DNA from: Pelagibacteraceae bacterium GOM-A1
GTDB taxonomy: Bacteria; Pseudomonadota; Alphaproteobacteria; Pelagibacterales; Pelagibacteraceae
Assembly (NCBI GenBank): GCA_001704065.1
Contig: LHBX01000016.1
Coordinates: 112,025-176,024, forward strand
DNA: 64,000 nucleotides
Direction of reading: 5' to 3'
Below the pieces are notes generated by a model. The model did no database searches. It saw only the letters and a list, made by a program, of their open reading frames with translations, and had not been told where the DNA came from. How positions within the stretch are numbered: the first letter of the stretch is position 1; each line of letters starts with the position of its first letter. A program made the translations under genes and the position numbers. Shown here piece by piece: positions 48,275-57,628 of the stretch.

Positions 48275-49062
48275 TTGGCTTATTTTTAGGTGAAAAAAAA
48301 TTACCATTACAAATTTTAAAAAATTTAAAAAAAAAGAAAATTAAATATTTTATAATAGATTTATCAAAAAATAATAAATTCAAAAAAGATAAAAACAGTT
48401 ATTTTATTAATATTGGAAAATTTGGTAAAATTTTAGAATTAATTAAATCAAAAAAATGTAAAAAAGTTTTATTCGCTGGCAATATCATTAAGCCAAGAAT
48501 ATCTAAATTGAAATTAGATCTTAAAGGCATTTATTATATTCCTAGAATAATAAAGGCTTCAAAGTTAGGTGATGCAGCTATACTTAAAGAGTTAATAAAA
48601 ATCTTATCAGAAAATAAAATAAAAGTCATAAAATTGAATGCATACAATCCAGAATTAACACTTAAAAAGGGTTGTTATACTAAAATAAAACCCAGTGGAT
48701 TTGATCTAATTACTATTAGAAGAGGAATTCAAATATTGAATAAATCTAACTCATTTAATCATGTACAGGCATTAGTGATCAATAATCATAAGATTGTTTC
48801 TTTTGAAAATAGAAAAGGCACAAAAGAAATGTTAAAATCATTAAGAAAAAATAATTTACAGAATAAACTTTTGTTAAAGATGCCTAAATCTAAACAAGAT
48901 TTACGGGTTGATTTGCCAACTATTGGTCTAGATACTTTAAAAGATTGTAAAAAAGCAAATATTAAAGGAATTGTTGTTAAAGCAGGTCAGAATATATTCC
49001 TAGATAAACATGAAGGCCTTAAATTTGCTAATAAAAATAGTATTTTTGTAATAGCTAAATGA
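48271..49062 (+). CDS. lpxI: UDP-2,3-diacylglucosamine pyrophosphatase LpxI
   Basis: Cleaves UDP-2,3-diacylglucosamine to lipid X (263 residues). This is the LpxI (DUF1009) type found in alphaproteobacteria instead of LpxH. Evidence is the N-terminal IGLFLGEKKLPLQI, the GNIIKPRISKL and LGDAAILKELI regions, and the C-terminal motif KMPKSKQDLRVDLPTIGLDT with its catalytic acidic residues. It overlaps lpxA and lpxB by four bases each. Confidence 0.92.
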   Translation: MIGLFLGEKKLPLQILKNLKKKKIKYFIIDLSKNNKFKKDKNSYFINIGKFGKILELIKSKKCKKVLFAGNIIKPRISKLKLDLKGIYYIPRIIKASKLGDAAILKELIKILSENKIKVIKLNAYNPELTLKKGCYTKIKPSGFDLITIRRGIQILNKSNSFNHVQALVINNHKIVSFENRKGTKEMLKSLRKNNLQNKLLLKMPKSKQDLRVDLPTIGLDTLKDCKKANIKGIVVKAGQNIFLDKHEGLKFANKNSIFVIAK

Positions 49063-50186
49063 AAAAAATTTTTATTTTAACAGGTGAGCCATCTGGTGAT
49101 AAATTAGCTGCTGAAGTTATTAAAGAATTAAAAAAATCTAAAATAAATATTGAATACTTATCTGTTGGAGGTCAACATTTAAATTCTATAGGCATTAAGT
49201 CGATATATGATCAAAAGGATATTACTTACATAGCATTCACAGATATATTGTTAAATATTTTTAAGATAAAAAGTAAAATAAATGAAACGGTAAAAAAAAT
49301 TATAGATTTCAGTCCTGATATTTTATTTAGTGTTGATAGTCCTGATTTTACTCTTCGTGTATCAAAAATAATTAAATTAAAAAAACCAGATATCAAAACT
49401 ATTCATTTTATTGCACCTAAGGTTTGGGCATGGAGAGAGGGTAGGGCTAAAAAAATGAAAAGTTTCTTAGATCACATTCTTTTATTATTTCATTTTGAAA
49501 AGAAATATTTCGATAGGGAAAAACTAAAAAATACATTTGTTGGTCACCCAATATTAGATAACACAAATCATGAAAAGATTGAAATTAACGAATTATTAAA
49601 AGAAAATATTATTTCGATTTTTCCTGGTAGTAGATTGTCTGAATTGAAATCACATGTGCCTATACTTGTTGATTTTATCAAAAGAATGAACAGAGAAAAA
49701 AATGATTATAATTATATTTTTCATGCTAACGAAGGTTCTAAAGAATATTTATCTCAAATTCTTAAAAAAAATAATTTAGAAAATGTTGACCTTATTTCAA
49801 ATGAAAATATAAAAATTGCTACAATTAAAAAATCTATTTTTGCGATTGTTAAATCTGGAACAGTTTCACTTGAAGTTTGTAAATACGGTGTACCATCAAT
49901 AATTATATATAAAATGAATTTTCTGAATTTTTTTTTAGCTAAGTTATTTTTAAAAATAAAATACGCAAACATGATAAATATTATTAATAATAAAGAAATT
50001 ATCCCCGAGCTTTTACAAAAGGAATGTAACTCTGATGAGATATACAAAACTGTTAATTATTTATTAAAAAAACCTGAACTTATAAATGAACAATTAAAAC
50101 AAGTTAATAAAACAATTCAGGAATTAAGATCGACCACTTCAGCGAGTAATGAAGCTTCCAATGTTTTATTATCTTATTTGAGATAA
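49059..50186 (+). CDS. lpxB: Lipid-A-disaccharide synthase
   Basis: GT19 glycosyltransferase (375 residues) joining lipid X and UDP-diacylglucosamine. Motifs: ILTGEPSGDKLAAEVI, VDSPDFTLRV, IHFIAPKVWAWREGRA and FPGSRLSELKSHVPI, with VKSGTVSLEVCKYGVPSIIIY near the nucleotide site. It is the last gene of the plus-strand run. Its 3' end overlaps the convergent gltX by 18 bases. Confidence 0.95.
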   Translation: MKKIFILTGEPSGDKLAAEVIKELKKSKINIEYLSVGGQHLNSIGIKSIYDQKDITYIAFTDILLNIFKIKSKINETVKKIIDFSPDILFSVDSPDFTLRVSKIIKLKKPDIKTIHFIAPKVWAWREGRAKKMKSFLDHILLLFHFEKKYFDREKLKNTFVGHPILDNTNHEKIEINELLKENIISIFPGSRLSELKSHVPILVDFIKRMNREKNDYNYIFHANEGSKEYLSQILKKNNLENVDLISNENIKIATIKKSIFAIVKSGTVSLEVCKYGVPSIIIYKMNFLNFFLAKLFLKIKYANMINIINNKEIIPELLQKECNSDEIYKTVNYLLKKPELINEQLKQVNKTIQELRSTTSASNEASNVLLSYLR

Positions 50187-51563
50187 TCTTTTAGACACTT
50201 CCTCTTTTCCAAGAGAACACAGTATATCATATATACCTGGTCCAAACTTTGATCCTGTAAGGCATATTCTTAGTGGTTGCCCAACTCCTTTAAAATTTGT
50301 ATTATTATTTTTTATTAGATCATTAATTATTGGTTCTAGTTTTTCTCTAGTAAAATTTGATACTTTATTAATATCATCACTAAATAATTTAATTATTTTA
50401 ATAGCTGTTTCGTCTAAAAGTTTTTTATCTTCTTTTTCTATTTGAACTTTGTCATTTATTAAAAACTTTGAATTTTTGTAAATATCTTCCAAAGTTTTTG
50501 CTTTATTTTTTAAAAAATGTAACGAATTTTTAATTTTTTTCTGTGCTAAATCAGGTATCTTTTCTTGAAAATTCTCACAATAAGTTATTAAAAAATTAAA
50601 TAGATCATTTTCATCAATATTTTTTATATAATGTTCATTTATTGAATAAATTCTATCAATATCTAATTTTGAGGGTGATTTCCCTATTCCTTCTAAATTG
50701 AAGTATTTGATACTTTCGTCTAAATCAAAAATTTCCTTATCTTTGTATGACCATCCTAATCTTAGAAGATAGTTTCTAAGAGCATTAGGCATTATTCCAA
50801 TTTTTGAATAATCATCTAATGTTGATGCATTATCTCTTTTTGATAGTTTCTTTCCTTCGATAGTATGAATTAGCGGTATGTGAGCAAAAAACGGTATATT
50901 CCAATTCATAGCTTCATAAATCTGTATTTGTTTGAATGTATTTATTTTATGATCATCACCTCTAATTATATGTGTCATTCCCATTAAATGATCATCTACT
51001 GATGCTGATAAATTATATGTAGGCGATCCATCTGCTCTTAATATAACAAAGTCTTCAATAGTATTATTTTCAATTTCTATATTTCCCTGAACTAAATCTT
51101 TTAAGACAGATTTACCTTCAACTTTACTTTTAAATCTTATTACAGGATCAATTTCTTTTGGAGCATCAGTTTCACTCTTATCTCTCCATTTTCTATTATA
51201 AATATATGGTATTTTTTTTTGTTTTGCCCTTTTTTTTTGCTCTTCAATTTCTTCACTAGAACAATAACATTTATAAGCCAAACCTTTTTTTAACAATTCA
51301 TTAGCTACATCTATATGTTCGTTTATTTTATCTGATTGAATATATTCATTATCTTCATGATAAATTCCTATCCATTTTAAGGAATTAATTATTTGATTCT
51401 TGAATTCGTCTTTAGATCTTTCTTTATCGGTATCTTCTATTCTTAGATAAAATTTACCGCCTTTATTTTTTGAATAAAGCCAATTGAATAATGCTGTTCT
51501 CACTCCGCCAATGTGTAAAGGACCAGTTGGTGACGGAGCAAATCTAGTTGCTACAGTTTTCAT
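50169..51563 (-). CDS. gltX: Glutamyl-tRNA synthetase
   Basis: Class I synthetase (464 residues). The HIGH motif is HIGG at 17-20 in SPTGPLHIGGVRTALFNWLY and the KMSKS-like loop is GKKLSKRDNAS. The C-terminal anticodon-binding helices are shortened relative to E. coli by a few residues. It is downstream of lexA on the minus strand. Many bacteria with GatCAB use a non-discriminating form; which kind this is cannot be told by eye. Confidence 0.96.
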   Translation of the reverse strand: MKTVATRFAPSPTGPLHIGGVRTALFNWLYSKNKGGKFYLRIEDTDKERSKDEFKNQIINSLKWIGIYHEDNEYIQSDKINEHIDVANELLKKGLAYKCYCSSEEIEEQKKRAKQKKIPYIYNRKWRDKSETDAPKEIDPVIRFKSKVEGKSVLKDLVQGNIEIENNTIEDFVILRADGSPTYNLSASVDDHLMGMTHIIRGDDHKINTFKQIQIYEAMNWNIPFFAHIPLIHTIEGKKLSKRDNASTLDDYSKIGIMPNALRNYLLRLGWSYKDKEIFDLDESIKYFNLEGIGKSPSKLDIDRIYSINEHYIKNIDENDLFNFLITYCENFQEKIPDLAQKKIKNSLHFLKNKAKTLEDIYKNSKFLINDKVQIEKEDKKLLDETAIKIIKLFSDDINKVSNFTREKLEPIINDLIKNNNTNFKGVGQPLRICLTGSKFGPGIYDILCSLGKEEVSKRLSQIR

Positions 51564-51582
51564 CAGATTTATTTAGACTATT

Positions 51583-52269
51583 TTATGAAAAGTTTCTATA
51601 TAAAGATACTAGAATTCCTTGAACTTTTACTCTATCAGGACCAAATATTTTAGTTTCGTAATTTCTATTAGCGCTCTCTAAAGCTACGGTCTTACCCTTT
51701 CTTCTTATTCTTTTTAGCATTGCTTCATGATCATCGATTAATGCGACTACTATTTTTCCATTTTCAGCGTTATCAGCTTTTTTCACAATTACAGTATCAC
51801 CATCATTTATTCCAGCCTCAATCATTGAATCTCCTTGCACTTTAAGTCCAAAGAATTCTCCATTTTTCTCAATATTGGAAGGCAAAGGTATTCTAGAAAC
51901 TTCGTTTTGAATTGCTTCAATAGGTGTGCCGGCAGCAATTTTACCTAATACAGGTATTTCATTTTCGTCTGAATTATTCCGATTTGAACTTTCATCAAGC
52001 CCACCTCTAATTACACTTGGTGAAAAACTATTATAAATATCATTTGCTGAAGCTGTTTCAGGCAATTTAATGACTTCTAAAGCTCTTGCTTTATGAGCTA
52101 ATCTTTTAATAAATCCTCTTTCTTCTAAGGCACTAATTAATCTATGAATTCCAGATTTAGATTTTAAATTTAAAGACTCCTTCATTTCCTCATAAGAGGG
52201 AGATACACCACTAGATCTCAACTTTTTGTTGATAAATAAAAGCAGGTTTTTTTGTTTCTTAGTTAGCAT
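51583..52269 (-). CDS. lexA: LexA repressor
   Basis: SOS repressor and self-cleaving serine peptidase (228 residues). A winged helix-turn-helix (KLRSSGVSPSYEEMKESLNL then GIHRLISALEERGFI) precedes the Ala-Gly cleavage site in KIAAGTPIEA. The catalytic serine is in GDSMIEAGINDGD and the lysine in DHEAMLKRI. I start at ATG (complement of 52267-52269, MLTKKQKNLLLF), the family N-terminus; an ATG 18 bases upstream is close to the operator and less likely. It is autoregulated through the box at 52292-52306. Confidence 0.95.
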   Translation of the reverse strand: MLTKKQKNLLLFINKKLRSSGVSPSYEEMKESLNLKSKSGIHRLISALEERGFIKRLAHKARALEVIKLPETASANDIYNSFSPSVIRGGLDESSNRNNSDENEIPVLGKIAAGTPIEAIQNEVSRIPLPSNIEKNGEFFGLKVQGDSMIEAGINDGDTVIVKKADNAENGKIVVALIDDHEAMLKRIRRKGKTVALESANRNYETKIFGPDRVKVQGILVSLYRNFS

Positions 52270-52291
52270 AGAACAAACTGTGTACATAAAT

Positions 52292-52306
52292 GTTCTATAA
52301 AAGTTC
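52292..52306 (-). promoter_or_regulatory. LexA operator (SOS box) of lexA
   Basis: GTTCTATAAAAGTTC on the plus strand, an exact GTTC-N7-GTTC direct repeat, the established LexA-binding consensus of alphaproteobacteria. It ends 22 bases before the chosen lexA ATG and would overlap the promoter -10 region on the minus strand. Negative autoregulation by LexA is the expected consequence. Confidence 0.85.
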
Positions 52307-52352
52307 TTTCAATTAAACAAGAGTTAAAACCCTAATAAATTCAACACTTTTT

Positions 52353-53144
52353 TTATAAAATAGAAAAAATATTATTATTTTCTAATTTTTTTAAAATTGA
52401 TTCACCTATAAGAAATGTTTTTATTTTAGTTTTTGTTGCTATTTTCAAAACGTCTTCTTTATTTTTTATTCCACTCTCTGAAATTAATGGTCCGTCATGA
52501 TTAATTAAAATATTATGAATATCGTAAGTTGTATTTATATCTGTTTTTAGTGTTTTTAAATTCCTATTGTTTATCCCTATTAGTGCATTTTTGTACTTCA
52601 GAGATTTTTTGGCCTCTTCAACAGTGTGAACTTCAACAATTACAGACATTTTAAGTTTCTCAGCTTCTTCATACAACTCATCTGCAGTTTTTTCATCAAC
52701 GCCGGCTAAAATTATTAAAATAGCATCAGCACCATAACTCCTAGAAAGACGGACTTGAAATTTATCAACAAAAAAATCTTTACATAAAATAGGTAAATTT
52801 ATTTTTTGTTTAATTTTACTAATATGAATTAAGTTTCCCAAAAAAAAATCTTCTTCAGTTAAAACTGACAGGCAAGTTACATTATTTTTTAAGTATATAT
52901 GAGCAATTTCAACAGGATTATAATTTTCGATAATTATACCAGCTGAAGGGCTGGCTTTTTTAATCTCTGCAATAATAGAGATTTTATCGTTATTTACATT
53001 ATTGATTATTTTTTCTTTAAAATTTATATAATTTTTTAGATTTGAAATTTTGTCATTTAGAGAATTTATTGAAATATCTTTTTTTAAAATTTGTATTTTA
53101 TTTCTTTTTTTATTAATAATTTTTTCTAATATATTCTCAGACAT
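52353..53144 (-). CDS. trpC: Indole-3-glycerol phosphate synthase
   Basis: Fourth tryptophan step (263 residues), a TIM barrel not fused to trpF. Motifs: IAEIKKASPSAGII, LCKDFFVDKFQVRLS with the catalytic lysine, LIGINNRNLKTLKTD and LISESGIKN. It overlaps trpD by eight bases. Its stop lies 83 bases from lexA. Confidence 0.95.
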   Translation of the reverse strand: MSENILEKIINKKRNKIQILKKDISINSLNDKISNLKNYINFKEKIINNVNNDKISIIAEIKKASPSAGIIIENYNPVEIAHIYLKNNVTCLSVLTEEDFFLGNLIHISKIKQKINLPILCKDFFVDKFQVRLSRSYGADAILIILAGVDEKTADELYEEAEKLKMSVIVEVHTVEEAKKSLKYKNALIGINNRNLKTLKTDINTTYDIHNILINHDGPLISESGIKNKEDVLKIATKTKIKTFLIGESILKKLENNNIFSIL

Positions 53145-54129
53145 TTCTCAATTTTTCTAAATATGAATATGTTTTTCCTGATAACAAATGATCTCTTGTT
53201 TTTTCATAGGCATATTTAAAATTATCTTCTCTTTCGGATATTATTAAACCAGCTGCGGCATTTAATGATACTGCTTTGGAAAAGTCATCATCATTACCTT
53301 TAAATATATCTATAATTTTTTGTGAATTATATTTTGCGTCATTTCCAACTATCTTATCGAAACCTTCCGCATTTACTTTCAATTCTCTAGGATCAATAAT
53401 CATTTCGTTAATTTCCCCATTTCTTAATTGTTTAACAATAGTTTTATCATATGGTGATATTTCATCTAAACCATCATTGCTATTAACAATCCAAGCAAAT
53501 TTAATATTTAAATCTTTCAAAGCATTAGCAAATATATCTAGAAGTTTTTTATTAAAAACTCCTACAACTTGTTTTTCAACATTTGCTGGACTACTCAAAG
53601 GACCAATCATATTAAAAATTGTTCTCTTCCCAATTTTTTTTCTGGTTGGGCCAACATATTTCATTGCGCTATGATAATTTGGAGCAAACATAAATCCAAA
53701 ATGATTTTTTTTAATTTGATTTTCAATATCTTTTGGTTCCAAGTTGATATTTATATTTAATGCTTCCAAAACATCTGCAGATCCACATTTTGATGAAACT
53801 GCTTTATTACCATGTTTTGCTACATTAATGCCCATACTCGAAAGTAATAATGCGGAGGCAGTAGATATGTTTAGAGTATCCTTGCCATCACCACCCGTTC
53901 CACAGGTATCTATGCAGTTATCTACATTAACTTTTTTCGCTTTATTTCTAAGCACTGAGACACCACCTGCTATTTCTGTTGAAACTTCACCCTTTTTAGA
54001 GAGCAAAGTTAAAAAATTATAAATTTCATTATCATCAGCTTTTCCATTCATCAAAATTTCAAAAGCATCAATACTTTCCTGTAATGTTAAATTTTCACTT
54101 AATTCAAGTTTTTTTAAATATTTTTCCAT
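53137..54129 (-). CDS. trpD: Anthranilate phosphoribosyltransferase
   Basis: Second tryptophan step (330 residues). The PRPP-binding motif CGTGGDGKDTLNIST and the KHGNKAVSSKCGSADVLEAL loop are intact, followed by the RTIFNMIGPLSSPANV segment. It directly abuts trpG. Confidence 0.96.
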   Translation of the reverse strand: MEKYLKKLELSENLTLQESIDAFEILMNGKADDNEIYNFLTLLSKKGEVSTEIAGGVSVLRNKAKKVNVDNCIDTCGTGGDGKDTLNISTASALLLSSMGINVAKHGNKAVSSKCGSADVLEALNININLEPKDIENQIKKNHFGFMFAPNYHSAMKYVGPTRKKIGKRTIFNMIGPLSSPANVEKQVVGVFNKKLLDIFANALKDLNIKFAWIVNSNDGLDEISPYDKTIVKQLRNGEINEMIIDPRELKVNAEGFDKIVGNDAKYNSQKIIDIFKGNDDDFSKAVSLNAAAGLIISEREDNFKYAYEKTRDHLLSGKTYSYLEKLRNV

Positions 54130-54693
54130 TTATTTAATAAAATTTTTTAAAATTTTTAAACCATCTTTAGTCTTTATACTTTCAGGATGAAATTGTACTC
54201 CATGAACATCATAAATTCTATGTTTAACACCCATAATTATTCCATCTAAAGTCATGGCTGTAATTTCTAAATCTTTAGAGAGTGTTTTCTTATCGATTAT
54301 TAAACTATGGTATCTAGTTGCCTCAAATATTTTTGGTATTCCTTTTAAAATCCCTATATTTTTTGAGATGATTTTACTTGTTTTTCCATGAACCAATTCT
54401 TCAGCTTGAATAATTTTAGATCCAAATATTTGACCTATAATTTGATGACCTAAACAAACTCCAAGTATTGGAATTTTATTATACAATTCATTTACTATTG
54501 ATAGACAGTTTCCAGCTTGATTAGGATTACCTGGACCAGGTGATATAACAATTTTATTATATTTTTTCTTTAATATTTCTTTTGTATTAATTTTATCATT
54601 TCTTACTACGTCTACATTTTGACAAAACTTAGATATGTAATGATACAAATTAAATGTAAAACTATCATAGTTATCAATTAAAATTATTTTCAT
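54130..54693 (-). CDS. trpG: Anthranilate synthase component II (glutamine amidotransferase)
   Basis: Supplies ammonia to TrpE (187 residues). Class I amidotransferase motifs: IVISPGPGNP, nucleophile Cys80 in GVCLGHQIIG, and the His-Glu pair in GVQFHPESI. It may also serve PabA function if no pabA exists elsewhere. It is separated from trpE by two bases. Confidence 0.95.
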   Translation of the reverse strand: MKIILIDNYDSFTFNLYHYISKFCQNVDVVRNDKINTKEILKKKYNKIVISPGPGNPNQAGNCLSIVNELYNKIPILGVCLGHQIIGQIFGSKIIQAEELVHGKTSKIISKNIGILKGIPKIFEATRYHSLIIDKKTLSKDLEITAMTLDGIIMGVKHRIYDVHGVQFHPESIKTKDGLKILKNFIK

Positions 54694-54695
54694 AA

Positions 54696-56153
54696 TTACT
54701 CAATTGCTTTTAATAGAGCCTTTGCTTTATTAACTGTTTCAAGATATTCGTTTTGTGGTTTACTATCTGCAACTATTCCAGCACCAGATTGCACGTAAAA
54801 TTTCTTATTTTTAGCTACTGCAGTTCTAAGTGCAATACATGTATCAAATTCACCATTTGCTGAAAAATATCCAATTCCACCGGCATAAACTTTTCTTTTA
54901 GTTGTTTCTAGCTCATCTATTATCTCCATTGCTCTAATTTTTGGAGCCCCAGATACTGTTCCTGCTGGAAACCCAGACAACATAGTTTCAAATTTTGAGT
55001 ATTTATTATTAAATACTCCTTCAACATTTGATACAATATGCATGACATGAGAGTATCTTTCTATTGAAAAACTTTCAGTCACTTTAACAGTATTAATCTT
55101 TGATACTTTTCCAGTATCGTTTCTTCCTAAATCAAGAAGCATTAAATGTTCAGAAAGCTCTTTTTTATCGTTCAGTAAATCTTTTTCGAAAAATAAATCT
55201 TGTTTTTTATTTTTCCCCCTTGGTCTTGTTCCAGCAATCGGTCTAATTGTGACTTTATTATTTCTTAATCTAACAAGTATTTCTGGACTTGCTCCAATAA
55301 TTTGAAAATCTTTAAAATTAAAAAAATACATAAAAGGAGAAGGGTTCGTTTTCCTTAATTTTTTATAAATTTCTATTGGATTTTTACTTAATTTGGTTTC
55401 AAATCTTTGACTTAGAACTACCTGAAATATGTCTCCAATTTTAATATATTTTTTAGCTTTCTTTACATTTAATAAAAATTTTTGTTTAGAAATATTCGAT
55501 TTTACTTTTGTTTTAACTTTTTTATTAATTTTATCTAGATACGAATTATTATAATTAGATAAAAAAATTAAATTCTCAATTTGATTAATTATTTTTTCAT
55601 ACCTTATTTGATAATTATTTATTTTTTCATCACAAAAAACATTAATTATAAAATATAATTTCTTTTTTATATTATCATGTATTATTAATTCTCTTGGTCT
55701 GATAATTCTAGCATCAGGTAATTTTAAATCATCTCTATTTTTATTAGGAATATTTTCTAGATATCTAATAATATCATATGAAAAGTATCCTGATATTATG
55801 GAGCTAATTGAGGGTAATTCTCTAGGAATTTTAAATTTAAAACTTTCAATAACATTTTCTATATTTTTTTTTGCACTACCTTTTAAAATTTTAACTTTGT
55901 TATCAAAGTATATCTTGCTTACATTGTTGTTAAATTCCCAAATTTTATCAGGATTTTTTCCAAAAATGGTATATCTACCTTTAATAAATCCTTTTTCTAC
56001 TGACTCAAATACAAAAGCATTTTTCTCAGTAAAGAAATTATTTATTAAATTTATTATTTCTTTAGAACCATCACTATCCAAGGATAAATAGAGTATTTGG
56101 TTTATTTTTTTTTTATGATTAATCTTAAATTGTTTAAGGCTTATATTAAGCAT
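54696..56153 (-). CDS. trpE: Anthranilate synthase component I
   Basis: Chorismate to anthranilate (485 residues). C-terminal chorismate-binding domain motifs are present: VLSQRFETKL, NPSPFMYFFNF, TIRPIAGTRPRGKN, LLDLGRNDTGKVSK and the late VQSGAGIVADSKP. The N-terminal domain contains a KGRYTIFGKNP segment near the tryptophan feedback site. The start overlaps the ppiD stop by one base, leaving no room for a trp leader peptide or attenuator. Confidence 0.95.
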   Translation of the reverse strand: MLNISLKQFKINHKKKINQILYLSLDSDGSKEIINLINNFFTEKNAFVFESVEKGFIKGRYTIFGKNPDKIWEFNNNVSKIYFDNKVKILKGSAKKNIENVIESFKFKIPRELPSISSIISGYFSYDIIRYLENIPNKNRDDLKLPDARIIRPRELIIHDNIKKKLYFIINVFCDEKINNYQIRYEKIINQIENLIFLSNYNNSYLDKINKKVKTKVKSNISKQKFLLNVKKAKKYIKIGDIFQVVLSQRFETKLSKNPIEIYKKLRKTNPSPFMYFFNFKDFQIIGASPEILVRLRNNKVTIRPIAGTRPRGKNKKQDLFFEKDLLNDKKELSEHLMLLDLGRNDTGKVSKINTVKVTESFSIERYSHVMHIVSNVEGVFNNKYSKFETMLSGFPAGTVSGAPKIRAMEIIDELETTKRKVYAGGIGYFSANGEFDTCIALRTAVAKNKKFYVQSGAGIVADSKPQNEYLETVNKAKALLKAIE

Positions 56154-57571
56154 TATTTAAAATAATCTTTTATTCGATCTATATTGTTATTAAAAATTTT
56201 AACTTCATACTTGGTGTTAAGTGATGTATCATAGGAACTATAAATATCGTCAATCAAATTGATATTTGTTTTAGCTAAATATTCTTGAATATTTTCATTT
56301 GTGCTTTTTAAATTTTCATAAGTAATCTGATTAATCTTTGCTAAAAATATATTATTAGCTCTATTTGAAACCATAACAAAACTATTTTTTGGCAATTCAT
56401 AAATAAGCTTTAAAGATGTCTCATCAAATAAACTATCATCATTAATTGAATTAATTATTCCTGATTTTATATTTTCTTTATTTCTTACTAGATTGTTAAA
56501 GTCGGCATCAATAAAATCTTTATTTTGAATTTTTTCAAATAAATTTTTATTAAGATCAAATTTTTTCTTTAATAAAATTCTATTTTTAACTTTATCTCTG
56601 AAGAATGTATCATTTTTATTTGGTAGTAAATTATTTATTTTTGTAATCTGATATAGTAAAAAGTAATTGTCTTTATCTTTTAAAACTATTTCTTTTTTTT
56701 CTTTATTTTCGTAAATTTCTTTAAATACATCATCCTCATTTACGAACTTAAAATTGTTTTTTTTTTGCAATTTTATTTCATTTTTTCTAGCGATATCTTC
56801 TAAAGAAACTTCATTTAATATATCATTTTCGATTTCATCAATTTTTTTGTAAAAATCTTCGTTAAATTCGTTGATTTCAATTAGATTTGAGGGTTCAACT
56901 TTAGCATAACTAAAATCAATGTATGCTTCTTTTAAGTTTTCCTCATTTTCGATTATATAATTATTAATCTCAACGTCTGAAATATTTTTATCGTAAGCAT
57001 ATTCAAGATCATAGTATTGAATATTTATTTTTTTGTTCTCATTTATGTAAATTTTATTTTGTAGATAATAGGGTGATTTAATACCTCCACCTATATAATC
57101 AAATAGTCTTTTTCTAAACTGAGAAATTTTTAGTCTATTTTCAAATTCAGCTGCTATAATATTATTCTCTAAAAGAAATTTTTCATATTTTAATCTTGAA
57201 AAATTTTTGTCATCATCAAGAAAATTTATGTCATTTTGTAAATTTAATTTTAATGATCTATCTGAAACTTTTACATTTAAATCTTTATACTCCATTGACA
57301 TTAAATCTTTTGATATAAGATCACTCAAAATTCTTTCTAATATGTTATTATCTAAATTTTCTTTTATATAATCAGGATTAATTCTTGATCGGTTTATATG
57401 ATCAATGAAGTCTTTCGTTGAAATTGAATTATTATTTATCTTAGCAATATTATTTGTATTCCCGCCACTAAAGACACTTCCCATTCCCCAAAAAACAAAA
57501 GGAACAATTATTATGGCCACGAGGACACCTGCCAATTTACTATTTGTAAAACCTCTTAATTTTCCCAACAT
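56153..57571 (-). CDS. ppiD: Membrane-anchored periplasmic folding factor, PpiD/SurA-N type
   Basis: A 472-residue protein with a single N-terminal membrane anchor (KLAGVLVAIIIVPFVFWGMGSVF) and a long periplasmic part. The start MLGKLRGFTNSKLAG and the following INNNSISTKDF are typical of the SurA N-terminal-like domain in PpiD. The parvulin isomerase region in the middle and end is hard to recognise and very rich in Asn and Lys, so catalytic activity is uncertain. It is first in a minus-strand operon leading into trpE and divergent from tpiA. Confidence 0.82.
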   Translation of the reverse strand: MLGKLRGFTNSKLAGVLVAIIIVPFVFWGMGSVFSGGNTNNIAKINNNSISTKDFIDHINRSRINPDYIKENLDNNILERILSDLISKDLMSMEYKDLNVKVSDRSLKLNLQNDINFLDDDKNFSRLKYEKFLLENNIIAAEFENRLKISQFRKRLFDYIGGGIKSPYYLQNKIYINENKKINIQYYDLEYAYDKNISDVEINNYIIENEENLKEAYIDFSYAKVEPSNLIEINEFNEDFYKKIDEIENDILNEVSLEDIARKNEIKLQKKNNFKFVNEDDVFKEIYENKEKKEIVLKDKDNYFLLYQITKINNLLPNKNDTFFRDKVKNRILLKKKFDLNKNLFEKIQNKDFIDADFNNLVRNKENIKSGIINSINDDSLFDETSLKLIYELPKNSFVMVSNRANNIFLAKINQITYENLKSTNENIQEYLAKTNINLIDDIYSSYDTSLNTKYEVKIFNNNIDRIKDYFK

Positions 57572-57628
57572 GAGTAATTCTTTATATATTGATTATAAAA
57601 AACAAACCTATAAATTAAATTATCTAAG

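Noticed and set aside
52270..52287. Upstream ATG for lexA
   Set aside because: It would begin next to the SOS box in the expected 5' leader; the next ATG gives the typical MLTKKQ start.
53276..54022. Plus-strand frames within trpD
   Set aside because: trpD is complete on the other strand, with catalytic motifs; these are shadows.
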